DNA of 64,000 nt, taken from contig DASPKM010000010.1 in assembly GCA_035628135.1 (NCBI GenBank), forward strand, positions 186,001 to 250,000, written 5' to 3'. The notes under the pieces are model-generated. The model ran no database searches. It had not been told where the DNA came from and was given only the letters and a program-made list of their open reading frames with translations. The stretch is from DASPKM01 sp035628135 (GTDB lineage: Bacteria; Bacteroidota; Bacteroidia; Chitinophagales; Chitinophagaceae). This document shows, piece by piece, positions 7,567 to 17,259 of the stretch. A program made the translations under genes and the position numbers. Each line of letters starts with the position of its first letter. Positions within the stretch are counted from its first letter, which is position 1.

Positions 7567-8720
7567 GCGAACAGCGGTTCGTACTTGCTGAAAAAATCGA
7601 TGTTGCCGGCAAATTGCTCGGCGTATGCCCGCGCTCCCTGTGACCATTTATTATAAGTTTCCTGGTCCATTTTACAACACATTTCCAGTTTGTTTGCAAA
7701 CTGGGTGGTTTCGGTCAACGGCAGTTCCCAACCCGCCGAAACCGCAGCCAGGTTTTGCCAAGGCGTTTTATCGCTTACCAAAACCGGCACGCCGGCCGTA
7801 AGCGCTTCAAAAATAGAATGCCCGAAGTTTTCACCCAAGGTAGGTAATACAAACAAATGATAGCGTTTGAGCGTTCTGAACACTTCGGCGTGCGGCAAGG
7901 GTCCATAAAAGTTCACCCTTGAATTGCCCGTCATCGATGCTGCTTTCTTCCTGCAATCCATGGAATAGAACATGTCGTCTTCTTCTCCATACACGTCCAG
8001 CAACAGGTTGCAGTCTGAATTTACTTCGGCCAGCGCTTTCAATGCAAACTGCAGGTTTTTTTTAGGATGGATCCGCGAAATGAAGATGCAATTAAGCCTG
8101 CCGGGGATCTTCATGCGTTCTTCCCACGGCTCGTTGTCGATGTTGGGAATATTTTCAGCCAGCATTACATGGGCGCTTTGTGTAAAGAACCGCTGGATGT
8201 CTGCCTGTTCCTGCGCGTCGGTAGCATGAAAAACAATGCGGCGGTGCCAGCCTAATGTCCTGAATAATTTCAGGAAAACTTTTTTCTTAAATGTTTTTTT
8301 GCGCAGCGCGCCTTCCTGCAACATGCCCCTTGGCGCCAGTACGATTTTACCCTTGTATTTACTGCTTCTAAGATACCAGAGTGGTTTCAGTGTAAAAGGA
8401 ACGGAGAACATGCTATTGAAATACACTACAGATGGTTGTACTTCCTGCATAATTTGCAGGAACCGCGACTTGTTCAAATATCCTGGGGTTGTATATAATA
8501 TTTTAACCCCATTTGCCGAGGTGAGCCAGGTATCGGGTTCAATGCCGGGATAAGTATTGGCATCACCCAGGTCGCGGTCGGAGGTGAGCACGTAAAAATT
8601 GAAACGGTCTTTCAGCGTATTCACGATGTTCTTGCACGACTGAATGGGGCCGCCTGCCTTGTAGCCCGGCTCGTACCAATCAGTCATTACCAAAACCGTG
8701 GGTTTATTATTCAACGGCAT
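7563..8720 (-). CDS. Family 4 glycosyltransferase
   Basis: 385 residues with the GT-B two-domain layout. The N-terminal acceptor domain begins VLVMTDWYEPGYKAGGPIQS. The C-terminal donor domain has CIFISRIHPKKNLQFALKAL and GENFGHSIFEALTAGVPVLVSDKTPW, the E-x7-E-like motif of family 4 enzymes. Likely a retaining transferase acting on the growing repeat unit on the cytoplasmic face. The start overlaps the asparagine-synthase stop by 14 bp. Substrate not predictable. Confidence 0.9.
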   Translation of the reverse strand: MPLNNKPTVLVMTDWYEPGYKAGGPIQSCKNIVNTLKDRFNFYVLTSDRDLGDANTYPGIEPDTWLTSANGVKILYTTPGYLNKSRFLQIMQEVQPSVVYFNSMFSVPFTLKPLWYLRSSKYKGKIVLAPRGMLQEGALRKKTFKKKVFLKLFRTLGWHRRIVFHATDAQEQADIQRFFTQSAHVMLAENIPNIDNEPWEERMKIPGRLNCIFISRIHPKKNLQFALKALAEVNSDCNLLLDVYGEEDDMFYSMDCRKKAASMTGNSRVNFYGPLPHAEVFRTLKRYHLFVLPTLGENFGHSIFEALTAGVPVLVSDKTPWQNLAAVSAGWELPLTETTQFANKLEMCCKMDQETYNKWSQGARAYAEQFAGNIDFFSKYEPLFA

Positions 8721-10572
8721 TCTTTTCGAGCCAGTATTCCAGGATAACGAGCAGCCATATTTCCATCCATCTCACCGAACCATCGGATTTCAGGAACTGG
8801 TTCCATCTTGCATGCACCTGGTTTGCCACCATGAAATCGCGGGAAGCGAGCCGGTTAATGCGTTCTTCGCAAAAGCCGCGCAGTTCCTGCTTCATCCAGA
8901 GTTCCCAGGGAAAAACAAAGCCCTGCTTTTTGCGGTGCACGACTTCATGCGGCAGCAGATCGCCCAATGACTCCACCAGCAGGCTTTTTGGATAAGCGGG
9001 ATATTTCCATTTGTCGGGGATGTTCAATACAAACTCCACCAATTCATGGTCAAAGAATGGCTCCCGCACTTCCAGGGACACGGCCATGCTCATCTGGTCG
9101 GTATCTTTTAGTAATGTATGCTGGGTATAACCGAGATATTCTGCAATCGAAACCTGGCTTAGGTCGGGAAATTGTTCTATGGCCGCATGTTTTTCTTCGA
9201 GTTGTTGTGCCACCAGGCTGTGCTGACCAACTTCGTGCGTGGTAAGCTTGCCAATCATGCGCGGCGAATTGATCTGCCTGAAAATGGGATAACATTCGTC
9301 AATGGTTGCGCGGCCGGATTGCAGTAACTGTTTCAACCTGTCATGCCGCATGCTGCCATTTACCCTGATAAATCCAGCGGCCATTTGCCGCAGTATCCGC
9401 GATGCGTTCCAGGCGCCCTTCCAGCGGCGCAGTTTATGATATTGAGGGAAGAAAGGATAGCCCGCGAACAATTCGTCGCCACCGACGCCCGACAGCGCTA
9501 CTATCAGGCCACTCTGCCTGATCTTTTTGGAAACAACGTAAGTATTAACGCCATCGCCGCTGGGCGAGTCCATGCTATCGAGCGCATGCGGCAATTCATC
9601 CAAAAATAATTTCGGCTGTACCTTAACGGTAGTATGCCGGGTATTGAACTTTTTAGCGATCAACGCCGCATATTCGCTTTCATCAAAGGCCTTTTCATCG
9701 AAGCCGATGGTAAAGGTATTCACGGGTCCGGTGCTGGTACGCGCCATCAGTCCTACCACCGCGCTGGAATCGATGCCGCCGGACAAAAATGCGCCTAGCG
9801 GCACGTCGCTGATGAGGCGCCGCTGCACAGATTGCTGCAACAGGAACTGCAATCGTTGCTGTACCTGTTGTTTGTTGCTGAAGTCGAAATCCGCACGTGA
9901 TTGGGTGATGTCCCAATATTTTTTGATCTCGATGATGCCATTCGCGCCGGCACGCATCCAGCAGCCTGCTTCGAGTTGTACAATATTTTGTATGATGGAA
10001 TGCGGGAAGCCTACGGATTGAAATTCCAGGAAATCATCGATGGCGCTTTTATTCACTTTGCGCGGCACCAATCCCGACTTGAGCAAGCCCCTGATCTCCG
10101 ACGCGAATAGCAACCGTTCGCCATCATCATAATAATACAATGGCTTTACGCCCATCCGGTCGCGCGCCACGAACAACTCACGGGTATGGTTATCCCAAAT
10201 GGCGAGTGCAAACATGCCGGCGAACTTTTCCAATCCGGCGGGTCCCCATTTGCTGTAAGCAGCAAGTATCACTTCCGAATCGCCATTGGTTTTATAAGGA
10301 TAATCGGGCAGTTGTTCTTTTACTTCCCGGAAATTGTACATCTCGCCATTGAAAATCAAAATATACCTGCCGGTGTGGTCGGTGAGGGGGCAATTGGCTT
10401 CTTCTGAAAGGTCGATGATGGCGAGGCGGCGGTGGCCGAGGGCAATTTCGCGGTTCACATAAAACCCATCGGAATCGGGCCCGCGATGGCGCATGCAATC
10501 AGACATGCGGCGGATGATGGATTCATCAGCCGGGATGTTTTTATAATTCAAGATGCCTGCAATACCGCACAT
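8707..10572 (-). CDS. asnB: Glutamine-dependent asparagine-synthase-type amidotransferase (first copy)
   Basis: 621 residues, full length. Cys2 after the initiator Met is the glutaminase nucleophile (MCGIAG), and SGGIDS (264-269) is the ATP-pyrophosphatase loop. By sequence it is asparagine synthase B, but its place inside a polysaccharide operon with glycosyltransferases on both sides suggests it amidates a sugar carboxylate (uronic acid to uronamide), as proposed for AsnB-like proteins in O-antigen loci. It starts 2 bp after the upstream gene ends. A second, diverged copy lies at 34322-36193. Confidence 0.92.
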   Translation of the reverse strand: MCGIAGILNYKNIPADESIIRRMSDCMRHRGPDSDGFYVNREIALGHRRLAIIDLSEEANCPLTDHTGRYILIFNGEMYNFREVKEQLPDYPYKTNGDSEVILAAYSKWGPAGLEKFAGMFALAIWDNHTRELFVARDRMGVKPLYYYDDGERLLFASEIRGLLKSGLVPRKVNKSAIDDFLEFQSVGFPHSIIQNIVQLEAGCWMRAGANGIIEIKKYWDITQSRADFDFSNKQQVQQRLQFLLQQSVQRRLISDVPLGAFLSGGIDSSAVVGLMARTSTGPVNTFTIGFDEKAFDESEYAALIAKKFNTRHTTVKVQPKLFLDELPHALDSMDSPSGDGVNTYVVSKKIRQSGLIVALSGVGGDELFAGYPFFPQYHKLRRWKGAWNASRILRQMAAGFIRVNGSMRHDRLKQLLQSGRATIDECYPIFRQINSPRMIGKLTTHEVGQHSLVAQQLEEKHAAIEQFPDLSQVSIAEYLGYTQHTLLKDTDQMSMAVSLEVREPFFDHELVEFVLNIPDKWKYPAYPKSLLVESLGDLLPHEVVHRKKQGFVFPWELWMKQELRGFCEERINRLASRDFMVANQVHARWNQFLKSDGSVRWMEIWLLVILEYWLEKNAVE

Positions 10573-10574
10573 AA

Positions 10575-12890
10575 TTATTTTGCATTTAACCTGAACGCTT
10601 CGCGCACATTGCCGAACGATACCCTGGTAAAGAAAACATTGCTGTTCTTATTATTGGCAGTCACCCTCGGCCTGGGCAATTTGCCTGCACTGTATGATTG
10701 CACGCGTGACATAAACGCGGCTACTTCGGGACCAGCGGACCGGATATCGGCCTGGTTCTGCTGGTTCTTACGTACCGTCATGCCCAGCAAAGCTACTTTT
10801 GATTTCGCAGTTTTGGGCGACCGAAGGTTACCCGACAGCCTTTCCGTACTGGAATTCATTACAAACAGCTCATGCGTAGGCGTTTCGGGCAGGCTGCCCA
10901 GGAAATTATCTGTGTACACGTTCATCAGCGCCAGCAGGCCGGTAAACTTGCCGGTTCTTACAAAAGGCGTGCTGGCGGGGTGCGAGGAAGCAATTCGGCA
11001 TGCATCCAATATCACCCTGCCCGGTCCCTGCAACGAAAAGACAGCAGCAGTGTCCTTGGCCCATTCGAACCAACAGTCTTTTGCCAGGTAAGTGACATTG
11101 CCCGAAATGCTTGCAAATCCAAATTGACCCCCGAACAAATGTACTTGGCTCCTACCAGCGGCAGCGCTGCCGACAATGCTGTCGTTGTACGCGTAGTACG
11201 AATTAGTTTTTTGCACGTATGTTTCCAACAGGTTCAGGGCCACGATGGCATGTGCGGCCGGACCAGACACCATCTGATCGATGAGCACCGAAGACCCCGG
11301 CTGGTCTATCGCCGATACATTAATGCCATTCGGAGCAACCAAACCCTCGGTGCCCAGGTGCAGATCTGCAACAGAAACATTCGAAGGACCTTTTATCTCG
11401 AACAAATATTTGCCTTTGAAATTTTTTGACTGGTAGATGCGCGTGGCATACATGAACCCATCGCCTTTTACCTGCACATCGCTGTTGGCGGGAAATACCA
11501 GCGGCTTATCGATATAATAAGTGCCGGTTGAAAAATGAAGGATGGGCCGGCGGCCGCGGTGCATAGGGCCGCTGGCTGCATTGATGAGTTGCTGAATGGC
11601 ATCGGTAGATGCGCCACGTGGCACTTCGAACACCGTTGCCTGCACCTCTTTTGAGAAGGGGATCAAAATGGAATCGATGAATGCCTGTTCTCTTATCGCG
11701 GGGCGCGTTTTGCCAAACCCGTAATCATTAATAGTGTAATCGTGCTGCTGATAAAGGACGCGGTTGATGCGAAGCGGCTTGTTGATCTCGTAGTAATTCC
11801 GGAATGAAAAGATCTTGTATGGACCTTGCGGGCAAATGTCATTGCGCTGCACAATATTTATCGTGAAGGGCCAGGTGGCGTTGGCATTTTTGAAAAAATA
11901 ATTATCGACCAGGGTCACGTATCCATAATCACAGTATTCAACTGGGAAATCAATGCTATTCTTTACATAATTGCCTTCGATCACACGAATGAAATAGTTG
12001 CAGCTAAAGCCGTCATCAAAAGAAAAATATTTGGAGCTGTCCGAATAGCATTTTCGTATGGAAGTATAGTAGCCATGATGATTGTGCACGTCGGCCACAG
12101 CGGACTTTTTGAAATACGACCGGTAGATATGATAATTGCCAAAGCGGTTCTTTACGCCGATGTTGCATTGAAGGAACCGGCAATTCCAGATCCAGTAATC
12201 CAGCGCATTGTATCCTGCAATGGCAATGCCTGCATCTGTACAATTATAAAAATGGCAATTGCGGATAGACACTTCAGAATTGGTAGCATCCTGTTCGCCT
12301 TGTTGAAACACTCCGCCGGCAATTCCCTGCGCAAAGCTGCGGAAGACGCACTCAGCTATTTCGATCATCTGCGGTGCGTAGGAGTTGGCGCTGTTCTTGT
12401 CTTCTGTCCACCGGATGGCAATGCCCGTGCTGCCATTCGAACGTGCGTTCCATTGTATGCGTGCTATCTTAAAATAAGAAGCGCCGTTGCAGTACAATGC
12501 GCTGGCACGCGAAGGACCATCCCAAACGATGGTGGTATTTTCAGGATCTTCCCCGATAATGCTTACGCCAATCTTGTTGGTGAGATTCAGCGTGCCGGTG
12601 ATCCGGTACGTGCCTTTTGGAAGATAGACGACCGTGTATGCATTGGCCGCATCGGTATTTACACCGAACCGGTAATCAGTAAGCCCGTCCAGTGCGCGTT
12701 GCAGCGCTTTGGTATCGTCCTGCCTGCCATCGCCGATGGCGCCAAACCGCTGCTTTACATTGGCCCAGCTCTTAAAAGGGGCATTCACCTGCTGCGGTAA
12801 GGGACTCTGAGCCTGCGTGAACACACAAGCCAGTAGTAATATTATGAGGGTACAATTTCGCACAGGCCTAACGATTATTTTGATACACAT
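10575..12890 (-). CDS. Secreted right-handed beta-helix protein, pectate-lyase-3 type
   Basis: 771 residues from the ATG at 12890 (an in-frame TTG at 12905 is less likely). A signal peptide (about residues 1-28, ending TQAQ) sends it to the periplasm or outside. The pectate-lyase-3 entry motif RFGAIGDGRQDDT (48-60) is followed by many short beta-strand repeats, and a second, weaker copy of the domain begins near VPRGASTDAIQQLI. Such proteins cleave or bind acidic polysaccharides. Here it could trim, depolymerise or epimerise the polymer made by this locus. Catalytic residues cannot be assigned by eye. Confidence 0.82.
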   Translation of the reverse strand: MCIKIIVRPVRNCTLIILLLACVFTQAQSPLPQQVNAPFKSWANVKQRFGAIGDGRQDDTKALQRALDGLTDYRFGVNTDAANAYTVVYLPKGTYRITGTLNLTNKIGVSIIGEDPENTTIVWDGPSRASALYCNGASYFKIARIQWNARSNGSTGIAIRWTEDKNSANSYAPQMIEIAECVFRSFAQGIAGGVFQQGEQDATNSEVSIRNCHFYNCTDAGIAIAGYNALDYWIWNCRFLQCNIGVKNRFGNYHIYRSYFKKSAVADVHNHHGYYTSIRKCYSDSSKYFSFDDGFSCNYFIRVIEGNYVKNSIDFPVEYCDYGYVTLVDNYFFKNANATWPFTINIVQRNDICPQGPYKIFSFRNYYEINKPLRINRVLYQQHDYTINDYGFGKTRPAIREQAFIDSILIPFSKEVQATVFEVPRGASTDAIQQLINAASGPMHRGRRPILHFSTGTYYIDKPLVFPANSDVQVKGDGFMYATRIYQSKNFKGKYLFEIKGPSNVSVADLHLGTEGLVAPNGINVSAIDQPGSSVLIDQMVSGPAAHAIVALNLLETYVQKTNSYYAYNDSIVGSAAAGRSQVHLFGGQFGFASISGNVTYLAKDCWFEWAKDTAAVFSLQGPGRVILDACRIASSHPASTPFVRTGKFTGLLALMNVYTDNFLGSLPETPTHELFVMNSSTERLSGNLRSPKTAKSKVALLGMTVRKNQQNQADIRSAGPEVAAFMSRVQSYSAGKLPRPRVTANNKNSNVFFTRVSFGNVREAFRLNAK

Positions 12891-13887
12891 CTTTATATAA
12901 CGCAAAATATTCCAGCGCTATTTTCTGCGGGTCGAAACGTTTAACGTTCTCGAAACCTTTTTCAACCAGGGATTGCCGGTAAGCATCGTCCTGTATGATC
13001 TTTACAATACCATTCCTGATGGATGCCACGTCAAAAGGATCAGCCAGGCAAGCCGCATCACCGGCCACTTCGGGCATGGAGTATACATTTGCAGTGATCA
13101 CAGGCCGGCCCACCGCCTGCCCTTCCAGGATAGGCATGCCAAAACCCTCGTACGTGCTTACCAATGCAATGATGTCCGCCGCTTCGTATCGTTGCAGCAT
13201 TTCATCGTCCGAAAGTCCCCATTTATACTCGTAGCGGATGTTCTTTTCTTTCAACATGCGCTCGTACTCGTCGCTTTGCTTGCCGATGATCTCGAGAATA
13301 CACGGAATGCCCTGCAATGCTTCTATCAAACGTGGAATATTTTTATTTGGCGCGGCGCCGATCTGCAATATCCGAGGACAACCCTTATTGAATGGCCGGT
13401 CCTTACGTTGAAAACGCTCCGATATCGCCACATAAATCACTTTAATCTTGTCAGGGTCGCAGGATACATGCTGCAGGATTTCATTCTTGGTAGAAGTGGA
13501 AATGGCGGTAATATATTTTGAACGCTTTACGGGAATGCCGAGCCAGAACAATTTCAGCACTTTATGCTTGATGCCCGAAGAGTTGGTGAGGTATACACAA
13601 TCCAGCACCGTATGAATGGTATGCCTGCGCGAAAGCCATAATCCAAGGTAGTTCACGTCGCCCGTTACGTGGTTTACTCCCTTTTGCCGGAATGCCGCTT
13701 CCATACAATTATACAGGCGCTTGAACAAGCCGGTGCTTTCGTATTTGGAGAAAGAGGTCCTCGCCTCAATTTGTGACGCCAGCCTTTTGCGGACGTCCTC
13801 AAAAATAAATTCCACGCTGTAATTGCCGACCGGCCGGGGCTTGCGATGAAAAAAGGTTACCACCGGCTTTTCAGAGGGTCCTGCCAT
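12868..13887 (-). CDS. Family 4 glycosyltransferase
   Basis: 339 residues with the GT-B fold. The donor domain carries RILQIGAAPNKNIPRLIEAL and ADIIALVSTYEGFGMPILEGQAVGRPVITANVYSMPEVAG, the classic family 4 E-x7-E region (as in mannosyltransferases). The start overlaps the end of the second gmd gene by 17 bp, and its end overlaps the beta-helix gene start. It probably adds one sugar to the repeat unit; proximity to gmd-like genes makes a mannose or 6-deoxyhexose donor possible, but that is inference. Confidence 0.9.
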   Translation of the reverse strand: MAGPSEKPVVTFFHRKPRPVGNYSVEFIFEDVRKRLASQIEARTSFSKYESTGLFKRLYNCMEAAFRQKGVNHVTGDVNYLGLWLSRRHTIHTVLDCVYLTNSSGIKHKVLKLFWLGIPVKRSKYITAISTSTKNEILQHVSCDPDKIKVIYVAISERFQRKDRPFNKGCPRILQIGAAPNKNIPRLIEALQGIPCILEIIGKQSDEYERMLKEKNIRYEYKWGLSDDEMLQRYEAADIIALVSTYEGFGMPILEGQAVGRPVITANVYSMPEVAGDAACLADPFDVASIRNGIVKIIQDDAYRQSLVEKGFENVKRFDPQKIALEYFALYKDVYQNNR

Positions 13888-14845
13888 AGTTCCGTTCTTC
13901 TTCTTCGATTAATTTATCCAGTACTGCAAAAAAATCCATGTTGTAATTCCAGTTCAGTTGCTTCCTCGCCTTTTCACTGGAACCATAAATATCTTCAATG
14001 TCCGTAGGACGGAAGAACTGCTGATTGGTCCTTATTTTATTCTTATCGAGCGATAATTGATCGAACACATACTCTACAATATCCTTCAACCAGACCGATG
14101 CGCCTGAAGAGATAACGTATTCCTGGGGTTCATCGGCCTGTAGCATCAACCACATGGCCTCCACGTATCTTTCAGACCAGCCAAAGTCCCGCTTCAATTG
14201 CAGGTTACCTACTTCCAGCCATTCACGTTTGTTATTCTTAATATCAAGCGCAGCCTGTATTACTTTTTTCACGAAGAAGTTTTCCCCGCGCAGGTACGAT
14301 TCATGGTTGAACAAAATACCGCAGCAGGTAAACAGGTTGTACGACTCGCGATAGTTGATGGTGATGTAATGCGCCGCCACTTTTGAAATAGCATAAGGGC
14401 TGAGCGGATGAAATTTAGATTCCTCCGTAATAGGCAACTGTTCGATCTTCCCGAACATTTCGCTGGTGGATGCCTGGTAGAACCGCGTGTCCGGCTTTAC
14501 CAGCCTGATGGCTTCCAACAAATTCACTACAGAATTGATATTGAACTGTATGGTGCCAATGGGCTGCTGAAAAGACAGCGAGACCGAACTTTGCGCGGCA
14601 AGGTTATAAATTTCATCGGGGCGGTGCTCATTCAAAATTTTAATGATCTGCGAAAGGTCGGTGAGGTCGCATTCTTTCAATTCCACGTGGTCATGGATGC
14701 CGAGGTAGCGCAACTTCTTTGTATTGGCGCCGTACGAAGACCTTACCAATCCCACCACGCGGTAATTGTGTTGCAGCAGCAGCCTGCTAAGATAGGCGCC
14801 GTCCTGACCGGTAATACCGGTAATGAGCGCGGTTCGTTTATTCAT
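13871..14845 (-). CDS. Second GDP-mannose 4,6-dehydratase-like enzyme
   Basis: 324 residues, shorter than the other Gmd in this locus (371). It keeps ITGQDGAYLS (11-20), T127 and E129 in ASTSEMFG, Y151/K155 (YAISK) and LFNHESYLRGENFF, so it should still be a GDP-sugar 4,6-dehydratase. It may form GDP-4-keto-6-deoxy-mannose for another sugar (such as rhamnose or perosamine) or act on a different nucleotide sugar. A reductase of the GDP-rhamnose branch is not excluded, but the Gmd-specific Thr/Glu pair argues for dehydration. It lies between the polymerase gene and a glycosyltransferase. Confidence 0.85.
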   Translation of the reverse strand: MNKRTALITGITGQDGAYLSRLLLQHNYRVVGLVRSSYGANTKKLRYLGIHDHVELKECDLTDLSQIIKILNEHRPDEIYNLAAQSSVSLSFQQPIGTIQFNINSVVNLLEAIRLVKPDTRFYQASTSEMFGKIEQLPITEESKFHPLSPYAISKVAAHYITINYRESYNLFTCCGILFNHESYLRGENFFVKKVIQAALDIKNNKREWLEVGNLQLKRDFGWSERYVEAMWLMLQADEPQEYVISSGASVWLKDIVEYVFDQLSLDKNKIRTNQQFFRPTDIEDIYGSSEKARKQLNWNYNMDFFAVLDKLIEEEERNYGRTL

Positions 14846-14857
14846 GAAGGTTAGTAG

Positions 14858-16282
14858 CTATTTGTATACCCATCGCTGCAAGGCCGGAAACACTGTTTTT
14901 GCAAGAATAAAGAATGTAAGCGATCCTATGAACAACCTTCCAAAAAGGAACAGCCCATCGGACTCGAAAGATATGAACACATACAACACCACGTTGATAA
15001 TGGCGAAGCGCAGGAAAACGTTCAGGTTTTCCATCTTATAAAACGTTCGGTAAATAGCGCTTACAAAAAATCCTATCAGGATTATAGGAATGAACATCCA
15101 TATGGGGCCGAAATCAACATAGGCATCGGCAAAATAACCGAGGCTGAAGGAGGCGCCCTGTTGCTGCCCCGCAAACCGCCGTCCCGTGAACTTGCTGGTT
15201 TTGATGGAGGCGTCATAGATCTCTTTATCGGGGAAAAGCAATCGCGGCGTCAGCACGAATGTGATATTGTCCAGCCACACCTGGCCGTTCTGGTAAGGCA
15301 TCAGTGCCGGCACCCGGTCGATGGCCAAAGCAAAATGGTAAACGTACTGCACGCGGTAAAGACCAGTATTTAAACTAAGGCGGTAATTGTCCATTGAAAG
15401 ATTGCTTACCTGCTCGAACACTTTTGTATATGCCTCTTCGCGGGTTACGTGTACGGCTTGCTTGCGTGTACCCTGGTTCAGGAACTGGCGGTAATCTCCC
15501 TTGATCACAATCCAGGAGAGGAAGAGCCAGATAAAAACCGCGCAGGTAAGAATCGCCCCTATCAACTGCTTTCCCTTGATTCGCACGATAAAGGTGATGA
15601 GCAGGATGATGATAAAGAACAATACTTCTTTAAATGAAGAAAAGAACGAATAAAAACCGGCGGCAAATTCATACACGGCGATGTACAGCAGGTAAATCCT
15701 GTTCTTTCTTTTGATCCAGACCACATAACCATACCAGAGCATGAACAGCCATTTGAGGTCGGACACGCTCGTCAATATCTGTGCAAATCCACTCGTGATA
15801 CCGAACACAAAACCTGCCGACGTTAGCAATGCAGTGGAAATTACATACAACAACAGCAGTTTTTTGTCATTTATCTTCAGCGCTTCCGCCTGCAAATATT
15901 CAATGGATGGCATGCCCAGCGGCCGTATGCGAAGATTCAGCACCACGGCCATCAGCACTAAACCGATACAACTTAATATAATGGCCAATGGAGCATTGGG
16001 TGATACCCGGTCAACCTCAAAGCCCAGCGACATCATCCACCACACAAAGCCCACTACCTGCACCCATTGCATGAAAAACGCGAACATGATAATGCCCGGA
16101 TGCCGCTGAAACCACAGCAACCTTATCAGGATCAACAGTGTTACCATGCAAATGAACAGGTAAAAACCGTTGTTCACCAGCAATGCGAGCAAACAGAGTA
16201 TCCAGGCCGGAATTTGTATCTGCCGGTTGAACCTGATGCGACTGATGCGCTCGGAAATGCCATATGGAATGGATAACTCCAT
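14858..16282 (-). CDS. Wzy-like polysaccharide polymerase (membrane protein)
   Basis: 474 residues with about 11-12 hydrophobic segments and one long soluble loop in the middle (about residues 260-370, starting after WIVIKGDYRQFLNQ), as in O-antigen/exopolysaccharide polymerases. Sequence conservation in this class is poor, so the call rests on topology and on being the only polytopic protein in the operon besides the flippase. It should join lipid-linked repeat units on the periplasmic side. Confidence 0.75.
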   Translation of the reverse strand: MELSIPYGISERISRIRFNRQIQIPAWILCLLALLVNNGFYLFICMVTLLILIRLLWFQRHPGIIMFAFFMQWVQVVGFVWWMMSLGFEVDRVSPNAPLAIILSCIGLVLMAVVLNLRIRPLGMPSIEYLQAEALKINDKKLLLLYVISTALLTSAGFVFGITSGFAQILTSVSDLKWLFMLWYGYVVWIKRKNRIYLLYIAVYEFAAGFYSFFSSFKEVLFFIIILLITFIVRIKGKQLIGAILTCAVFIWLFLSWIVIKGDYRQFLNQGTRKQAVHVTREEAYTKVFEQVSNLSMDNYRLSLNTGLYRVQYVYHFALAIDRVPALMPYQNGQVWLDNITFVLTPRLLFPDKEIYDASIKTSKFTGRRFAGQQQGASFSLGYFADAYVDFGPIWMFIPIILIGFFVSAIYRTFYKMENLNVFLRFAIINVVLYVFISFESDGLFLFGRLFIGSLTFFILAKTVFPALQRWVYK

Positions 16283-16284
16283 GC

Positions 16285-17259
16285 TTAATTAAGTTGAGAA
16301 CGCTCCTTGAACAGGAACTTATTGTCCTTGTGTAACTTTATTCCAAAAATTTTACGCAGCTTGATCACGCTCCATCGGTAAGCAATGCCCAACAGGTTGT
16401 CGTGCTCGGATAATTCCTTCGAAAATTCCTTTACAAAACCCCATTTGCCCCTTCTTGCTGCCTGCAACATAAAGCTAAAATAGAGCGGGTTCTTGCGCCA
16501 GCGCAGGTTATTTTTTCCAAATTTCCGCAGTTCCCCGTTAACCCTGGCAAATAAGGCTGAAAAAACCTTCTTTTCCTCTTTGATATGCCGGATGTAATAT
16601 TCAAAGGAGCGGCTTAGCTGGCCTGAATGGTCCCTCAATTGAATTAAAGGCTTGGGAATGCGGCCGGTATCATAGTTTTCCGTGAGCTTCACCCACATAT
16701 CGAAATCGCCGGCAATGATCATCCCTTCATCGAAATAACCCGCCTCTTCCAGTTTATCCTTTACAATGGCCACGTTGGCGATATTGCCGGCAATGGATCC
16801 CGTGAACAGCGCGATCTTATCGTGCAACTGGCGCGGAATGTATTCGGGGGTATGATCTTCAAGGTCTGCCGACGCGCCGTGGCGGCCGTTCTCATCGATA
16901 TGCTCCCTGTCGGAATAACTGAAAGAAATGTGGGGGTATTTGCGGTGGAAAGCCACAGTTTCGGCCAGGCACTCTGGATTCATGATATCGTCCTGCGACC
17001 ATAGCTTGATAATTTTTGCATCTGCCTTGCGGCAAAGGAAATTAAGGGTGGGGAACAGTCCGCGGTTGACCTCATTCCTGAATAAGCTAACCCTCGGGTC
17101 TTTGATGCTGTTGAGATAATCCCATGAACCGTCCTTCGAACAATCGTCACAAATAAGAAAAATAAAATCGGTATGTGTTTGCCGCAACACTGACTCCACC
17201 GCGAGGGAGAGGTATTTCATCCCGTTGTACACCGGTAATACGACTGCGATTTCTTTCAT
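16285..17259 (-). CDS. Family 2 glycosyltransferase
   Basis: 324 residues. The GT-A domain starts AVVLPVYNGMKYLSLAVESVLRQT, with FLICDDCSKDGS and IIKLWSQDDIMNPE providing the nucleotide- and metal-binding acidic residues. The C-terminal 80 residues are basic and may associate with the membrane. It begins in an ATGA overlap with the upstream family 4 transferase and ends 2 bp before the polymerase gene. The donor is unknown. Confidence 0.9.
   Translation of the reverse strand: MKEIAVVLPVYNGMKYLSLAVESVLRQTHTDFIFLICDDCSKDGSWDYLNSIKDPRVSLFRNEVNRGLFPTLNFLCRKADAKIIKLWSQDDIMNPECLAETVAFHRKYPHISFSYSDREHIDENGRHGASADLEDHTPEYIPRQLHDKIALFTGSIAGNIANVAIVKDKLEEAGYFDEGMIIAGDFDMWVKLTENYDTGRIPKPLIQLRDHSGQLSRSFEYYIRHIKEEKKVFSALFARVNGELRKFGKNNLRWRKNPLYFSFMLQAARRGKWGFVKEFSKELSEHDNLLGIAYRWSVIKLRKIFGIKLHKDNKFLFKERSQLN

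Noticed and set aside
11826..12800. 324-codon open frame on the plus strand opposite the beta-helix protein
   Set aside because: It lies wholly inside a confidently assigned gene on the other strand, has no domain features, and its composition (Ile/Ala/Val runs mirroring the opposite codons) marks it as a shadow.
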